From: Deltaproteobacteria bacterium
GTDB lineage: Bacteria > Desulfobacterota > Desulfovibrionia > Desulfovibrionales > Desulfovibrionaceae
Direction: 5' to 3'
DNA length: 5,970 nt
NCBI GenBank assembly: GCA_031253875.1
Contig: JAIRVN010000028.1
Coordinates: 1 to 5,970, forward strand
Of the stretch, positions 1-5,970 are shown in pieces. Every line of letters starts with the position of its first letter. Positions within the stretch are counted from its first letter, which is position 1. A program made the position numbers and the translations under genes. A model generated the notes under the pieces. It was given only the letters and a program-made list of their open reading frames with translations, was not told the origin of the DNA and ran no database searches.

Positions 1-561
1 TTTGCGGGCGTTGCCCACCGGAGAACGGCGTCCCCTCTGTCCCCAGTTTTTGTCATATTCTGCGGCAGTCATACGCTCATAGCCTTCCGCAACCCGCTGT
101 CTGCCGACAAGAACGGCAGAGGTTGGAGGGCAAGGAGCGGTATACTGTTCTCCGAAGTCCGTGGTTCTGGCTCCATAGGGACAAGCCTTGAGGCAGGCTC
201 GACAACCGATGCAGCGTTCATACGCAATCACTGTCACGCCGCTGTCATCGGCTTTCCAGGTGGCAGTTACCGGGCATACTGGCACACAGGGCGGGTTGGC
301 GCACTGCATGCATGGCCTGGGCAAAAAACTTCGCGCCACATGCGGAAAAGTTCCCCGTTCTGTTTCAATGACCGGCCTGTACACCACGCCGGGCGGCAAA
401 GTGTTTTCGGACACGCAGGCTACCGTGCAGGCGTGACAGCCGATGCACTTGCCTTGGTCAATGACCATGCCCCAGCGGACTTGTCCCTTTGCAGTAAGGG
501 CTTTTTTGAGATCCGCCTGCATTCGCGCCAGCGGATCTGCCTTGGGAAGTGGGTGTGCCAT
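1..561 (-). CDS. PsrB/TtrB/DmsB-type [4Fe-4S] electron-transfer subunit (partial, C-terminus off the left edge)
   Basis: The reading frame is open from ATG at 559-561 to the left edge (187 codons, no stop). The start follows an AAGGAG site at 569-574, 7 nt upstream. Three cysteine clusters are visible: C39-x2-C42-x2-C45-x3-C49, C84-x2-C87-x4-C92-x3-C96, and C117-x2-C120-x2-C123-x3-C127 followed by PYG. This order is that of the four-cluster subunits partnering molybdopterin oxidoreductases (polysulfide, tetrathionate, DMSO or arsenate reductases), which pass electrons between the catalytic subunit and a quinone-linked membrane anchor. The fourth cluster is expected beyond the edge. The N-terminus (about 30 polar residues) has no twin-arginine signal, so if the protein is periplasmic it would have to be exported with a partner. 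The 'CANPPCVPVCPV' segment is closest to the PsrB/TtrB style. The substrate of the complex cannot be told because no catalytic subunit is in view. It is divergent from arsR, with a 130-bp gap. Confidence 0.88.
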   Translation of the reverse strand, partial: MAHPLPKADPLARMQADLKKALTAKGQVRWGMVIDQGKCIGCHACTVACVSENTLPPGVVYRPVIETERGTFPHVARSFLPRPCMQCANPPCVPVCPVTATWKADDSGVTVIAYERCIGCRACLKACPYGARTTDFGEQYTAPCPPTSAVLVGRQRVAEGYERMTAAEYDKNWGQRGRRSPVGNARK

Positions 562-568
562 TAGGATG

Positions 569-574
569 CTCCTT
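569..574 (-). promoter_or_regulatory. Ribosome binding site of the iron-sulfur subunit
   Basis: The minus strand reads AAGGAG, 7 nt upstream of the ATG at 559-561. It fixes the start of the minus-strand gene and supports its being a real coding region. Confidence 0.75.
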
Positions 575-656
575 CGGTCTGGTGAAAGGGCAAAATGGAA
601 TTATCGCGGCCGTATGCAAAAAGCCTTCTTGAAAAATCCTCTTACTCTACCCATGC

Positions 657-685
657 TTGACATACTTCAAAAGATGATGAATTGT
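657..685 (+). promoter_or_regulatory. Candidate arsRM promoter (-35 TTGACA, weak -10)
   Basis: A consensus -35 box TTGACA lies at 657-662. At 17-bp spacing the -10 position (680-685) reads AATTGT, only 3 of 6 matches to TATAAT. If used, transcription would begin near 692, at the proposed arsR start codon. The palindrome at 677-693 would then cover the -10 and start site. A weaker alternative is TTGAAA at 629-634 with CATGCT at 652-657. The match is suggestive only. Confidence 0.35.
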
Positions 686-688
686 CAA
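659..688 (-). promoter_or_regulatory. Candidate divergent promoter for the iron-sulfur gene
   Basis: On the minus strand a TTGACA box (683-688) is followed, after 18 bp, by TATGTC (659-664), 3 of 6 matches to the -10 consensus. It faces and overlaps the plus-strand candidate. Transcription would leave a leader of roughly 90 nt before the minus-strand gene. The TTGACA here is also part of the palindrome, so the resemblance to a promoter could be incidental. A second weak -10-like TAGAGT lies at 644-649 on the same strand. Confidence 0.25.
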
Positions 689-693
689 TTCAT
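677..693. promoter_or_regulatory. Perfect 17-bp palindrome, candidate ArsR operator
   Basis: The sequence ATGAATTGTCAATTCAT is a perfect inverted repeat with 8-bp arms around a single central base. It lies directly at the head of arsR and overlaps its proposed start codon. ArsR/SmtB dimers bind imperfect AT-rich inverted repeats at their own promoters, and the TGAA...TTCA half-sites fit that pattern. The assignment to ArsR is inferred from position and symmetry. Confidence 0.6.
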
Positions 694-1060
694 GGAAATA
701 AAATGCGCCACTAGCATTTTTGAAGCTCTATCGTCGGAATCACGTCTGGAGGTTTTCCGTCTGCTCGTGAAACACGCGCCGGACGGCCTGGTTGCCGGAG
801 AAATAGCCCGGCAACTTGATATTCCTTCGACCAATCTGTCCTTTCACCTGAAAGCCTTGCTCCACAGCCGCCTCATCAACATGGAGAAGGAAGGGCGCTT
901 CTGGCGCTACCGCGCTAATATTCCCCTGATGTTGGAAACCATTGCCTATCTGACGGCAGAATGCTGTTCCGGCAAGCCTGAACAGTGCCAGGCGTACCGG
1001 ACGGAAAGCAGCGTTGCGTCGGAGTTCCTGCCGACTTTTTGTGAAGACAAAAAATCGTAA
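692..1060 (+). CDS. arsR: ArsR/SmtB-family As(III)-responsive repressor
   Basis: This is a 122-residue winged-helix protein, the usual size for ArsR. It starts with the family's N-terminal helix (F10-EALSSESRLEVFRLL), followed by the helix-turn-helix (E37-IARQLDIPSTNLSFHLKALLHSRLI62) and the wing (63-74, KEGRFWRYR). C91, C92 and C99 near the C-terminus (AECCSGKPEQC) resemble the CC...C As(III) site of Acidithiobacillus-type ArsR rather than the CVCDLC site in the DNA-binding helix of plasmid R773 ArsR. Metalloid binding would release DNA. ATG 692 was chosen because it gives the normal family N-terminus. ATG 674 or 677 would add six or five residues, and the open frame back to 443 runs into the divergent gene and has no family similarity. 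None of these starts has a good Shine-Dalgarno. arsM follows 16 bp downstream in the same direction, so this is very likely an autoregulated arsRM operon. Confidence 0.9.
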   Translation: MEIKCATSIFEALSSESRLEVFRLLVKHAPDGLVAGEIARQLDIPSTNLSFHLKALLHSRLINMEKEGRFWRYRANIPLMLETIAYLTAECCSGKPEQCQAYRTESSVASEFLPTFCEDKKS

Positions 1061-1063
1061 TGT

Positions 1064-1068
1064 GGAGG
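1064..1068 (+). promoter_or_regulatory. Ribosome binding site of arsM
   Basis: GGAGG sits 8 nt upstream of ATG 1077. It selects this start over the in-frame ATG at 1014, which lies inside arsR and has no such site. Confidence 0.8.
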
Positions 1069-1076
1069 ATATTATT

Positions 1077-1919
1077 ATGAATTCACAGGATAAAAACGTT
1101 ACAAATGCACAGATCAGGGAAACCGTACGCACCGGATACGCGGCCATTGCCACGGGGCAACAGTCTTGCTGCAGCGGTAGCGGTTGCTGCGGCTCAGTCG
1201 ATCCCACCCAATTGGCAAAGGCCGTGGGCTACGAAGCGGAAAGCCTCGCCAATCTGCCTGACGGCGCGAACATGGGGCTTTCCTGTGGTAATCCCGTAGC
1301 TATAGCGGCTTTGCAAGAAGGGCAAATAGTGCTTGACCTTGGCAGCGGCGGCGGTTTTGACGTGTTCCAGGCCGGCGAGAAGGTGAAGGCTTCCGGACGG
1401 GTCATAGGGGTGGACATGACCCCGGAAATGCTTGCCAAGTCCCGCAGGAACATTGAGCACTACCGGCAGCACACGGGTTTGGACAACGTGGAGTTCCGTC
1501 TGGGCGAGATCGAATATCTTCCCGTACCGGATGCCAGTGTTGACGTGGTGCTTTCCAACTGTGTCATCAATCTTTCCCCGGACAAGCCCCAGGTCTGGCG
1601 TGAAGTCTTCCGCGTGCTCAAGCCAGGCGGCAAAGTGTCGGTATCCGACCTTGCCCTGTTGAAGCCTCTTCCTGAAAACATTCGGGAAATGGCGGCGGCC
1701 CTGGTTGGCTGCGTGGCCGGGGCCGTGCTGGTGGACGACACCAGGGCAATGTTGGGAAAAATTGGCTTTACCACCATCGCCCTGACTCCCAAGCGGGGCT
1801 ATGTGCGGAACATGCAGGAATGGAATGATCCTCTATACAAACAAATCGCGGAAGCATTGCCGAAGGGCGAGGAAATAGCGGATTACGTTGTCAGCCTGGA
1901 CATTGAGGCACGGAAGTAA
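1077..1919 (+). CDS. arsM: ArsM: As(III) S-adenosylmethionine methyltransferase
   Basis: This 280-residue class I methyltransferase catalyses stepwise methylation of As(III) with S-adenosylmethionine in the cytoplasm, yielding methylated and finally volatile arsenicals. SAM-binding motif I is VLDLGSGGGFD (85-95). The acidic residue ending the next strand is D113 in IGVDMTPEML. The three cysteines that bind As(III) in ArsM enzymes are in the expected contexts: C70 (GLSCGNP), C162 (SNCVINLS) and C212 (VGCVAGA). The post-I segment LKPGGK (181-186) is typical. The N-terminus carries a CC-x4-CC group (C31, C32, C37, C38), as in many prokaryotic ArsM proteins. Length agrees with compact bacterial ArsM forms. 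The C-terminal part (about 213-280) is the usual short ArsM tail. It sits directly behind arsR, so it should be induced by arsenite. The call is secure; substrate preference between inorganic and methylated As(III) is not visible. Confidence 0.95.
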   Translation: MNSQDKNVTNAQIRETVRTGYAAIATGQQSCCSGSGCCGSVDPTQLAKAVGYEAESLANLPDGANMGLSCGNPVAIAALQEGQIVLDLGSGGGFDVFQAGEKVKASGRVIGVDMTPEMLAKSRRNIEHYRQHTGLDNVEFRLGEIEYLPVPDASVDVVLSNCVINLSPDKPQVWREVFRVLKPGGKVSVSDLALLKPLPENIREMAAALVGCVAGAVLVDDTRAMLGKIGFTTIALTPKRGYVRNMQEWNDPLYKQIAEALPKGEEIADYVVSLDIEARK

Positions 1920-2107
1920 ACACGATTTCCGGCGGTGTTCGCCTGCTTTCTCTATACACCGGCAAAGGTCTGGATGCCGCAATGCCGCATCCCGGAGCAT
2001 AACGTGGAATTGCCAGAGGCAGATTTACTTTTAATGATGCGTTTTGGACAATATTTCTCATTGACGACGTAAGCATGAACCTCCTGAAAAATCATTGGAA
2101 TTAAATC
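1920..2107. other. Intergenic gap between arsM and the RND permease
   Basis: No supported gene is present. Two small stem-loops can be drawn: GGCG/CGCC around a 5-nt loop (1931-1943), followed by a T-rich but interrupted stretch, and GGATGC/GCATCC around a 9-nt loop (1972-1992) with no T run. Neither is a convincing intrinsic terminator, so read-through from arsM into the permease gene is possible. No strong promoter is apparent. A nine-codon ATG frame at 2075-2104 has no good ribosome site. Confidence 0.6.
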
Positions 2108-5100
2108 ATGTGGATTGTACGTCTTGCCCTGCGCCGCCCATATACATTCGTGGTAGCCGCTCTGGTGCTGCTTCTCCTGACCCCATTGGTACTGCTGCGA
2201 ACGCCGACTGACATATTCCCCGTCATCAACATCCCGGTCGTCAGCGTGGTGTGGATGTACAATGGTCTGAACGCCCAAGAGATAGAGGAGCGCATCGTCT
2301 ACAACCACGAGCGCATGCTCATGACCTTAGTCAACGATATCGAACACCTGGAATCCACATCCTACAACGGCGCGGGGGTGATCAAGGTGTTCCTCCAGCC
2401 TGGGGCTTCCATTCCCGGCGCCGTGGCCCAGATTACGGCCAGTAGTCAGACCATCATGCGGCTCCTTCCGCCTGGCGCCACACCGCCAGCTATCATTCAA
2501 TACAATGCAGCCACGGTCCCGGTCCTCCAGTACAGTCTGGCGAGCAAAAAGTTCTCCGAGCAGGAACTTCAGGACATGGCCATGAATCAAGTCCGGATCG
2601 GTCTCGCGACGGTTCAGGGCGCTTCCGTACCGTATCCGTATGGTGGCAAGGCGCGAATCGTGGCCGTGGACATCGACCTGGCCGCGCTGGAGGCGAAAAG
2701 TCTGGTTCCGCTGGATGTGGTCAACGCCTTCAGCGCGCAAAACTTGATTCTACCCAGTGGTACGGCCAAAATCGGAGCAACCGAGTATAATATCTCTCTC
2801 GATAGCAACTTGGCGACCTTGGAGGCGCTCAATGATCTTCCGATCAAGACCACCAACGGGGCCGTGATCCGCATCCGGGATGTCGCCCAAGTGCATGACG
2901 GGTATCAGCCCCAACAGAATGTCGTCCGTTTGGACGGGGTGCGCGGGGTGTTGCTCACCGTCCTCAAAAGCGGCACAGCTTCGACCCTGCGGGTAGTGGA
3001 CGGGGTGAAAAAGGCCATGCCCAGGATCCTGAGCGGCCTTCCGCCCGAGCTTGAGGCCAAGGAATTCGCGGATCAATCCTTGTTCGTCCGGGCGGCCATT
3101 GACGGCGTCATGAAGGAAGGCCTGATCGCCGCAGCGATGACCGCGATGATGATCCTGCTCTTTCTGGGATCCTGGCGAAGCACCTTCATCATCGCGTTGT
3201 CCATTCCCCTTTCGATTCTGACCTCTTTGGCCTTGCTCAGCGCGCTTGGCGAAACTATCAACCTCATGACGCTGGGCGGGCTTGCTCTGGCTGTCGGCAT
3301 ACTCGTAGACGACGCCACCGTGGAGATCGAGAACATCCACCGGCAAATGGCCCTGGGAAAACCAAACATTCAGGCCATCCTCGACGGCGCTCAGGAAATC
3401 GCCCTCCCGGCCTTTGTCTCCACGCTGTGCATCTGCATCGTGTTCGTACCCATGTTTTTTCTTACCGGGGTTGCCCGCCACCTGTTCGTACCCTTGGCCG
3501 AAGCGGTGATTTTTGCCATGCTGGCAAGCTACGCGCTGTCCAGGACGCTGATTCCCACCCTTGTCATGTGGTTCTACCGCAACATCGAGTACCGGGGGCA
3601 TGCGCCTGATCCCGGCGCTTTTTCTCCGTGGCTGCGTCCGTTCGTACTCCTGCAACACGCCTTTGAAAAAGCTTTCACCCGGTTTCGGGAAGGCTACCGG
3701 ACGCTGCTGGATGCCGTCCTGGCGCATCGGATTTTCTGCTTGTTTTCTTTTCTGGCATTTTGCGCCGGTTCCTGGCTCCTTATTCCGTTGCTTGGCCAGG
3801 ATTTTTTTCCCTCAGTGGACGCGGGCCAGTTCAGGCTGCATGTGCGGGCGCCCGGCGGTACGCGCATTGAGGAAACCACAAGGCTCGTCGAACACATCGG
3901 AACCGTAATCAGGGAAGTCATCCCTGCAAACGAACTCGGCGGCATACTCGACAACATCGGCATGCCTTCCGGAGGCATCCCCCTTACCTACATTGACAAC
4001 GGGCTCACAGGGACAGGCGATGCGGACATCCTCGTGTCCCTGAGTCACGAGCACCGGCCCACAAGCGAATACACGCGCCAGTTGCGCCTTCGCCTGAATC
4101 ACGAGTTTCCGGGCGTCACCTTCTATTTCCTGCCTGCCGACATCGTGAACCAGACCATCAACTTCGGACTCCCCGCCCCGTTCGACATCCAGATCGTGGG
4201 CAGAGACAGAGAAAAAAGCCGGGCCATAGCGGCCAATATCATGGAGAAAATACGCCAGATACCCGGAGTGGTCGATGTGCGGATACAGCAGCCCGCGAAC
4301 CAGCCGGAACTCCATTTTACCGTGGAGCGCACCAAGGCCTCCCAGCTTGGCCTTTCCGCACGTGACATAGCCAACTCGGTTCTCCTGAGCCTCAGCGGCA
4401 GCGGCCAGTCGCAGCCGAACTATTGGCTCAATCCCAAAAACGGGATTCAATACCTCGTGAATATACGGGTACCGGAATATCAAATAGACTCTATCGCCGC
4501 TCTCAACTCAATACCGGTCAGCGCGGCTCAAGCGGATGGAACCGGCCCCCAAATACTCGCCAACGTGGCGTCCCTTGAACGAGCGAACGGCTCGCCGATC
4601 TTCTCCCACTACAATGCCATGCCGGTGATCGATGTCTTCGGCGGAGTAAGCGGCCGTGACCTGGGAGGAGTGCTGGAGGACATCACGCCCATCATTGCGC
4701 AGGCAAAAAAAGAGCTGCCGAAGGGAAGCTTCATCATGCTGCGCGGTCAGGCCGAGACGATGCATACCAGCTTCACCGGTCTGGCTATCGGGCTGGCGCT
4801 GGCGATAGTGCTTGTGTACCTGCTTCTGGTCGTCAATTTTCAAAGCTGGCTCGACCCCTGCATCATCATTACCGCCCTGCCCGGAGCTTTGGCCGGAGTG
4901 GCCTGGGGCCTGTACCTCACGTTCACCACGCTGAACGTACCGGCCCTGATGGGAGCAATCATGAGTATGGGCGTGGCCACCGCGAACTCGATCCTGGTGG
5001 TAAGTTTCGCACGCACACATCTCCGGAACGGCTTCGACCCCTCGGCATCGGCACTGGAAGCCGGCGTAGGACGCTTGAGACCGGTTCTCATGACGGCGCT

Positions 5101-5305
5101 CGCCATGATCATCGGCATGCTCCCCATGGCCTTTGCCCTTGGTGAAGGAGGCGAGCAGAACGCCCCGCTGGCCAGGGCCGTGATCGGCGGTCTGGTTTTC
5201 GCCACGCTGGCCACTCTCTTTTTCGTCCCTGCGGTGTTCAGCCTGCTGCACCGGAATTCTCCGCAGGATTCCGTGTCCAATCCGGAAACAGTACGCGAAC
5301 AATAA
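2108..5305 (+). CDS. RND-superfamily efflux permease (inner-membrane pump of a tripartite system)
   Basis: This 1065-residue protein has the AcrB-like two-fold plan. TM1 is at about 11-30, followed by a large periplasmic porter loop (about 32-330) and TM2-TM6 (about 337-487). TM7 (about 543-562) is followed by a second periplasmic loop (about 565-885) and TM8-TM12 (about 888-1046). It would use the proton gradient to expel substrate through an adaptor and outer-membrane channel. The TM4 proton-relay pair is present (D401, D402 in GILVDDATVEIEN). The TM11 motif RLRPVLMT (989-996) keeps the equivalents of AcrB Arg971 and Thr978. The TM10 position of AcrB Lys940 is alanine (A959 in GVATANSILVVSFA). 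The start has a weak GGAA 7 nt upstream. The adaptor gene follows after 10 bp. Substrate is unknown: no CusA-like methionine ladder was recognised, and neighbouring arsRM only hints at arsenicals. TM limits are estimated by eye. Confidence 0.95.
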   Translation: MWIVRLALRRPYTFVVAALVLLLLTPLVLLRTPTDIFPVINIPVVSVVWMYNGLNAQEIEERIVYNHERMLMTLVNDIEHLESTSYNGAGVIKVFLQPGASIPGAVAQITASSQTIMRLLPPGATPPAIIQYNAATVPVLQYSLASKKFSEQELQDMAMNQVRIGLATVQGASVPYPYGGKARIVAVDIDLAALEAKSLVPLDVVNAFSAQNLILPSGTAKIGATEYNISLDSNLATLEALNDLPIKTTNGAVIRIRDVAQVHDGYQPQQNVVRLDGVRGVLLTVLKSGTASTLRVVDGVKKAMPRILSGLPPELEAKEFADQSLFVRAAIDGVMKEGLIAAAMTAMMILLFLGSWRSTFIIALSIPLSILTSLALLSALGETINLMTLGGLALAVGILVDDATVEIENIHRQMALGKPNIQAILDGAQEIALPAFVSTLCICIVFVPMFFLTGVARHLFVPLAEAVIFAMLASYALSRTLIPTLVMWFYRNIEYRGHAPDPGAFSPWLRPFVLLQHAFEKAFTRFREGYRTLLDAVLAHRIFCLFSFLAFCAGSWLLIPLLGQDFFPSVDAGQFRLHVRAPGGTRIEETTRLVEHIGTVIREVIPANELGGILDNIGMPSGGIPLTYIDNGLTGTGDADILVSLSHEHRPTSEYTRQLRLRLNHEFPGVTFYFLPADIVNQTINFGLPAPFDIQIVGRDREKSRAIAANIMEKIRQIPGVVDVRIQQPANQPELHFTVERTKASQLGLSARDIANSVLLSLSGSGQSQPNYWLNPKNGIQYLVNIRVPEYQIDSIAALNSIPVSAAQADGTGPQILANVASLERANGSPIFSHYNAMPVIDVFGGVSGRDLGGVLEDITPIIAQAKKELPKGSFIMLRGQAETMHTSFTGLAIGLALAIVLVYLLLVVNFQSWLDPCIIITALPGALAGVAWGLYLTFTTLNVPALMGAIMSMGVATANSILVVSFARTHLRNGFDPSASALEAGVGRLRPVLMTALAMIIGMLPMAFALGEGGEQNAPLARAVIGGLVFATLATLFFVPAVFSLLHRNSPQDSVSNPETVREQ

Positions 5306-5308
5306 GGA
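5304..5308 (+). promoter_or_regulatory. Ribosome binding site of the adaptor gene, overlapping the permease stop
   Basis: AAGGA at 5304-5308 uses the last two bases of the permease TAA (5303-5305) and lies 7 nt before ATG 5316. This arrangement favours coupled translation of permease and adaptor. Confidence 0.65.
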
Positions 5309-5315
5309 TGCTGCC

Positions 5316-5970
5316 ATGAACGTCAAGCGCGGCTTGTCCGTGGAAACCACACAAGCCTCCAATACGGAAACAAACGGAAAAAAGGCTGCAAAGAGAATTT
5401 CTTTCGTCGTGCCCGGTGTGTTGACAGTACTCATTCTCGGCGTGGCCATCGGGCTTATGCCTCGTTTGCTTCACAAAAATACGTTGGTCGCAGAGACGCG
5501 CAAGCTCGCTGTTTCATCTGTGGCGCTTGTCTCGCCGGCTCCGGGGCAGTCCACGGCCGGCCTGCCGTTGCCTGCCGAGATCAAAGCCTGGGCCGAAGCC
5601 TCAATCTATGCCCGCGTCAACGGCTATCTCGTGAAGAGATATGTGGACATCGGATCCCAGGTTACGGAAGGCCAACTGCTGGCCGAAATCGATACCCCGG
5701 AACTGGACCAGGAGCTCGCCCGCGCCAAGGGCCAGTTGGTGCAGGCGGAAGCGGCTGTCGAGCTGGCCGGACTGTATTCCGCCCGTTGGGCGTTCCTCCT
5801 GAAATCGGGCTTCATCAGCGACCAGGAGAACGCGGACAAACAGGCCGACCTCAAACTCAAGGCCGCCGCCGTGGACTCGGCGCGGGCCGAGGTGCGCAGA
5901 CTGGAGAAACTTCTGTCCTTCAATCGCCTGACAGCCCCATTCGAAGGGACAATCACAGTCCGTAATATAG
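5316..5970 (+). CDS. RND membrane-fusion (periplasmic adaptor) protein, partial
   Basis: 218 codons are visible before the right edge. The cytoplasmic N-terminus (1-28, polar and Lys-rich) is followed by one hydrophobic segment at about 29-50. No cysteine lipobox is seen, so the protein is probably anchored by this uncleaved helix rather than by lipid. Residues about 90-130 (AWAEASIYARVNGYLVKRYV...EGQLLAEIDTPEL) form the first half of the biotinyl-lipoyl-like domain. Residues about 128-200 are rich in Ala, Glu, Leu and Lys and form the alpha-helical hairpin that docks on an outer-membrane channel. RLTAPFEGTI (204-213) begins the second lipoyl half. Beta-barrel and membrane-proximal domains are beyond the edge. 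The adaptor would link the permease to a TolC-like channel. Here the permease comes first and the adaptor second, the reverse of acrAB. The family call is sure; substrate is unknown. Confidence 0.93.
   Translation, partial: MNVKRGLSVETTQASNTETNGKKAAKRISFVVPGVLTVLILGVAIGLMPRLLHKNTLVAETRKLAVSSVALVSPAPGQSTAGLPLPAEIKAWAEASIYARVNGYLVKRYVDIGSQVTEGQLLAEIDTPELDQELARAKGQLVQAEAAVELAGLYSARWAFLLKSGFISDQENADKQADLKLKAAAVDSARAEVRRLEKLLSFNRLTAPFEGTITVRNI

Noticed and set aside
188..564. Plus-strand frames at 188-436 and 340-564
   Set aside because: They lie antisense to the iron-sulfur coding region, whose cysteine clusters are unmistakable, and show no motif of their own.
443..691. N-terminal extension of the arsR frame back to ATG 443
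   Set aside because: It would add 83 residues overlapping the divergent iron-sulfur gene, has no ArsR-like content and no ribosome site. The frame is simply open there.
1014..1076. ArsM start at ATG 1014
   Set aside because: It lies inside arsR and lacks a ribosome site, whereas ATG 1077 has GGAGG at good spacing.
1931..1992. Intrinsic terminator after arsM
   Set aside because: The two possible stems are only 4 and 6 bp, and neither is followed by an uninterrupted T run.
1891..2308. Minus-strand frames across the arsM-permease gap (1891-2076 and 1952-2308)
   Set aside because: The first has an AGGAGG only 3 nt before its ATG, overlaps the end of arsM and shows no recognisable domain. The second mostly lies antisense to the permease and has no ribosome site at its internal starts.
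2750..5449. Long minus-strand frames (2750-3727, 3812-4483, 4508-5449)
   Set aside because: They are antisense shadows of the permease and adaptor. Their compositions are low-hydrophobic and His/Arg/Gly-rich, without domains, as expected from GC-rich coding DNA read backwards.
1..5970. CRISPR arrays, tRNA or rRNA genes, insertion sequences, attachment sites
   Set aside because: No spaced direct repeats, transposase motifs, terminal inverted repeats or tRNA-like cloverleaf were seen by eye.

Overview
The window (about 6 kb, moderately GC-rich, all genes tightly packed) holds an arsenic-response module set between a respiratory iron-sulfur gene and a tripartite efflux pump. It probably comes from a Gram-negative bacterium, because it encodes an inner-membrane RND permease with a membrane-fusion adaptor. 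The PsrB/TtrB-type iron-sulfur subunit points to anaerobic respiration. The overall style recalls sulfate- or sulfite-reducing Desulfovibrionaceae-type genomes, but that is a guess from protein style and not a database result.

Layout. On the minus strand, 1-561 encodes the first 187 residues of a multi-[4Fe-4S] electron-transfer subunit whose C-terminus lies beyond the left edge. The stretch 562-691 is a divergent control region. It contains a perfect 17-bp palindrome at 677-693 and two TTGACA boxes on opposite strands (657-662 and 683-688). On the plus strand, arsR (692-1060) encodes an ArsR/SmtB repressor with a C-terminal CC...C metalloid site. It is followed 16 bp later by arsM (1077-1919), an As(III) S-adenosylmethionine methyltransferase with its three canonical cysteines. 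After a 188-bp gap with no recognisable gene comes a 1065-residue RND permease (2108-5305). Ten bp further on is a membrane-fusion adaptor (5316 to the right edge, truncated).

How it may work together. By family knowledge, ArsR would release its operator on binding As(III) and allow ArsM to be made; ArsM then methylates As(III) to mono-, di- and trimethylated species. No arsB, acr3, arsC or arsP is present in the window. The RND permease and adaptor are the only exporter here. Whether they belong to the arsenic response or are simply adjacent cannot be decided from sequence alone. The most unusual points are the palindrome that overlaps the arsR start codon, the shared divergent region with the redox subunit, the arsRM-RND neighbourhood, and the alanine in place of the AcrB Lys940 proton-relay lysine.
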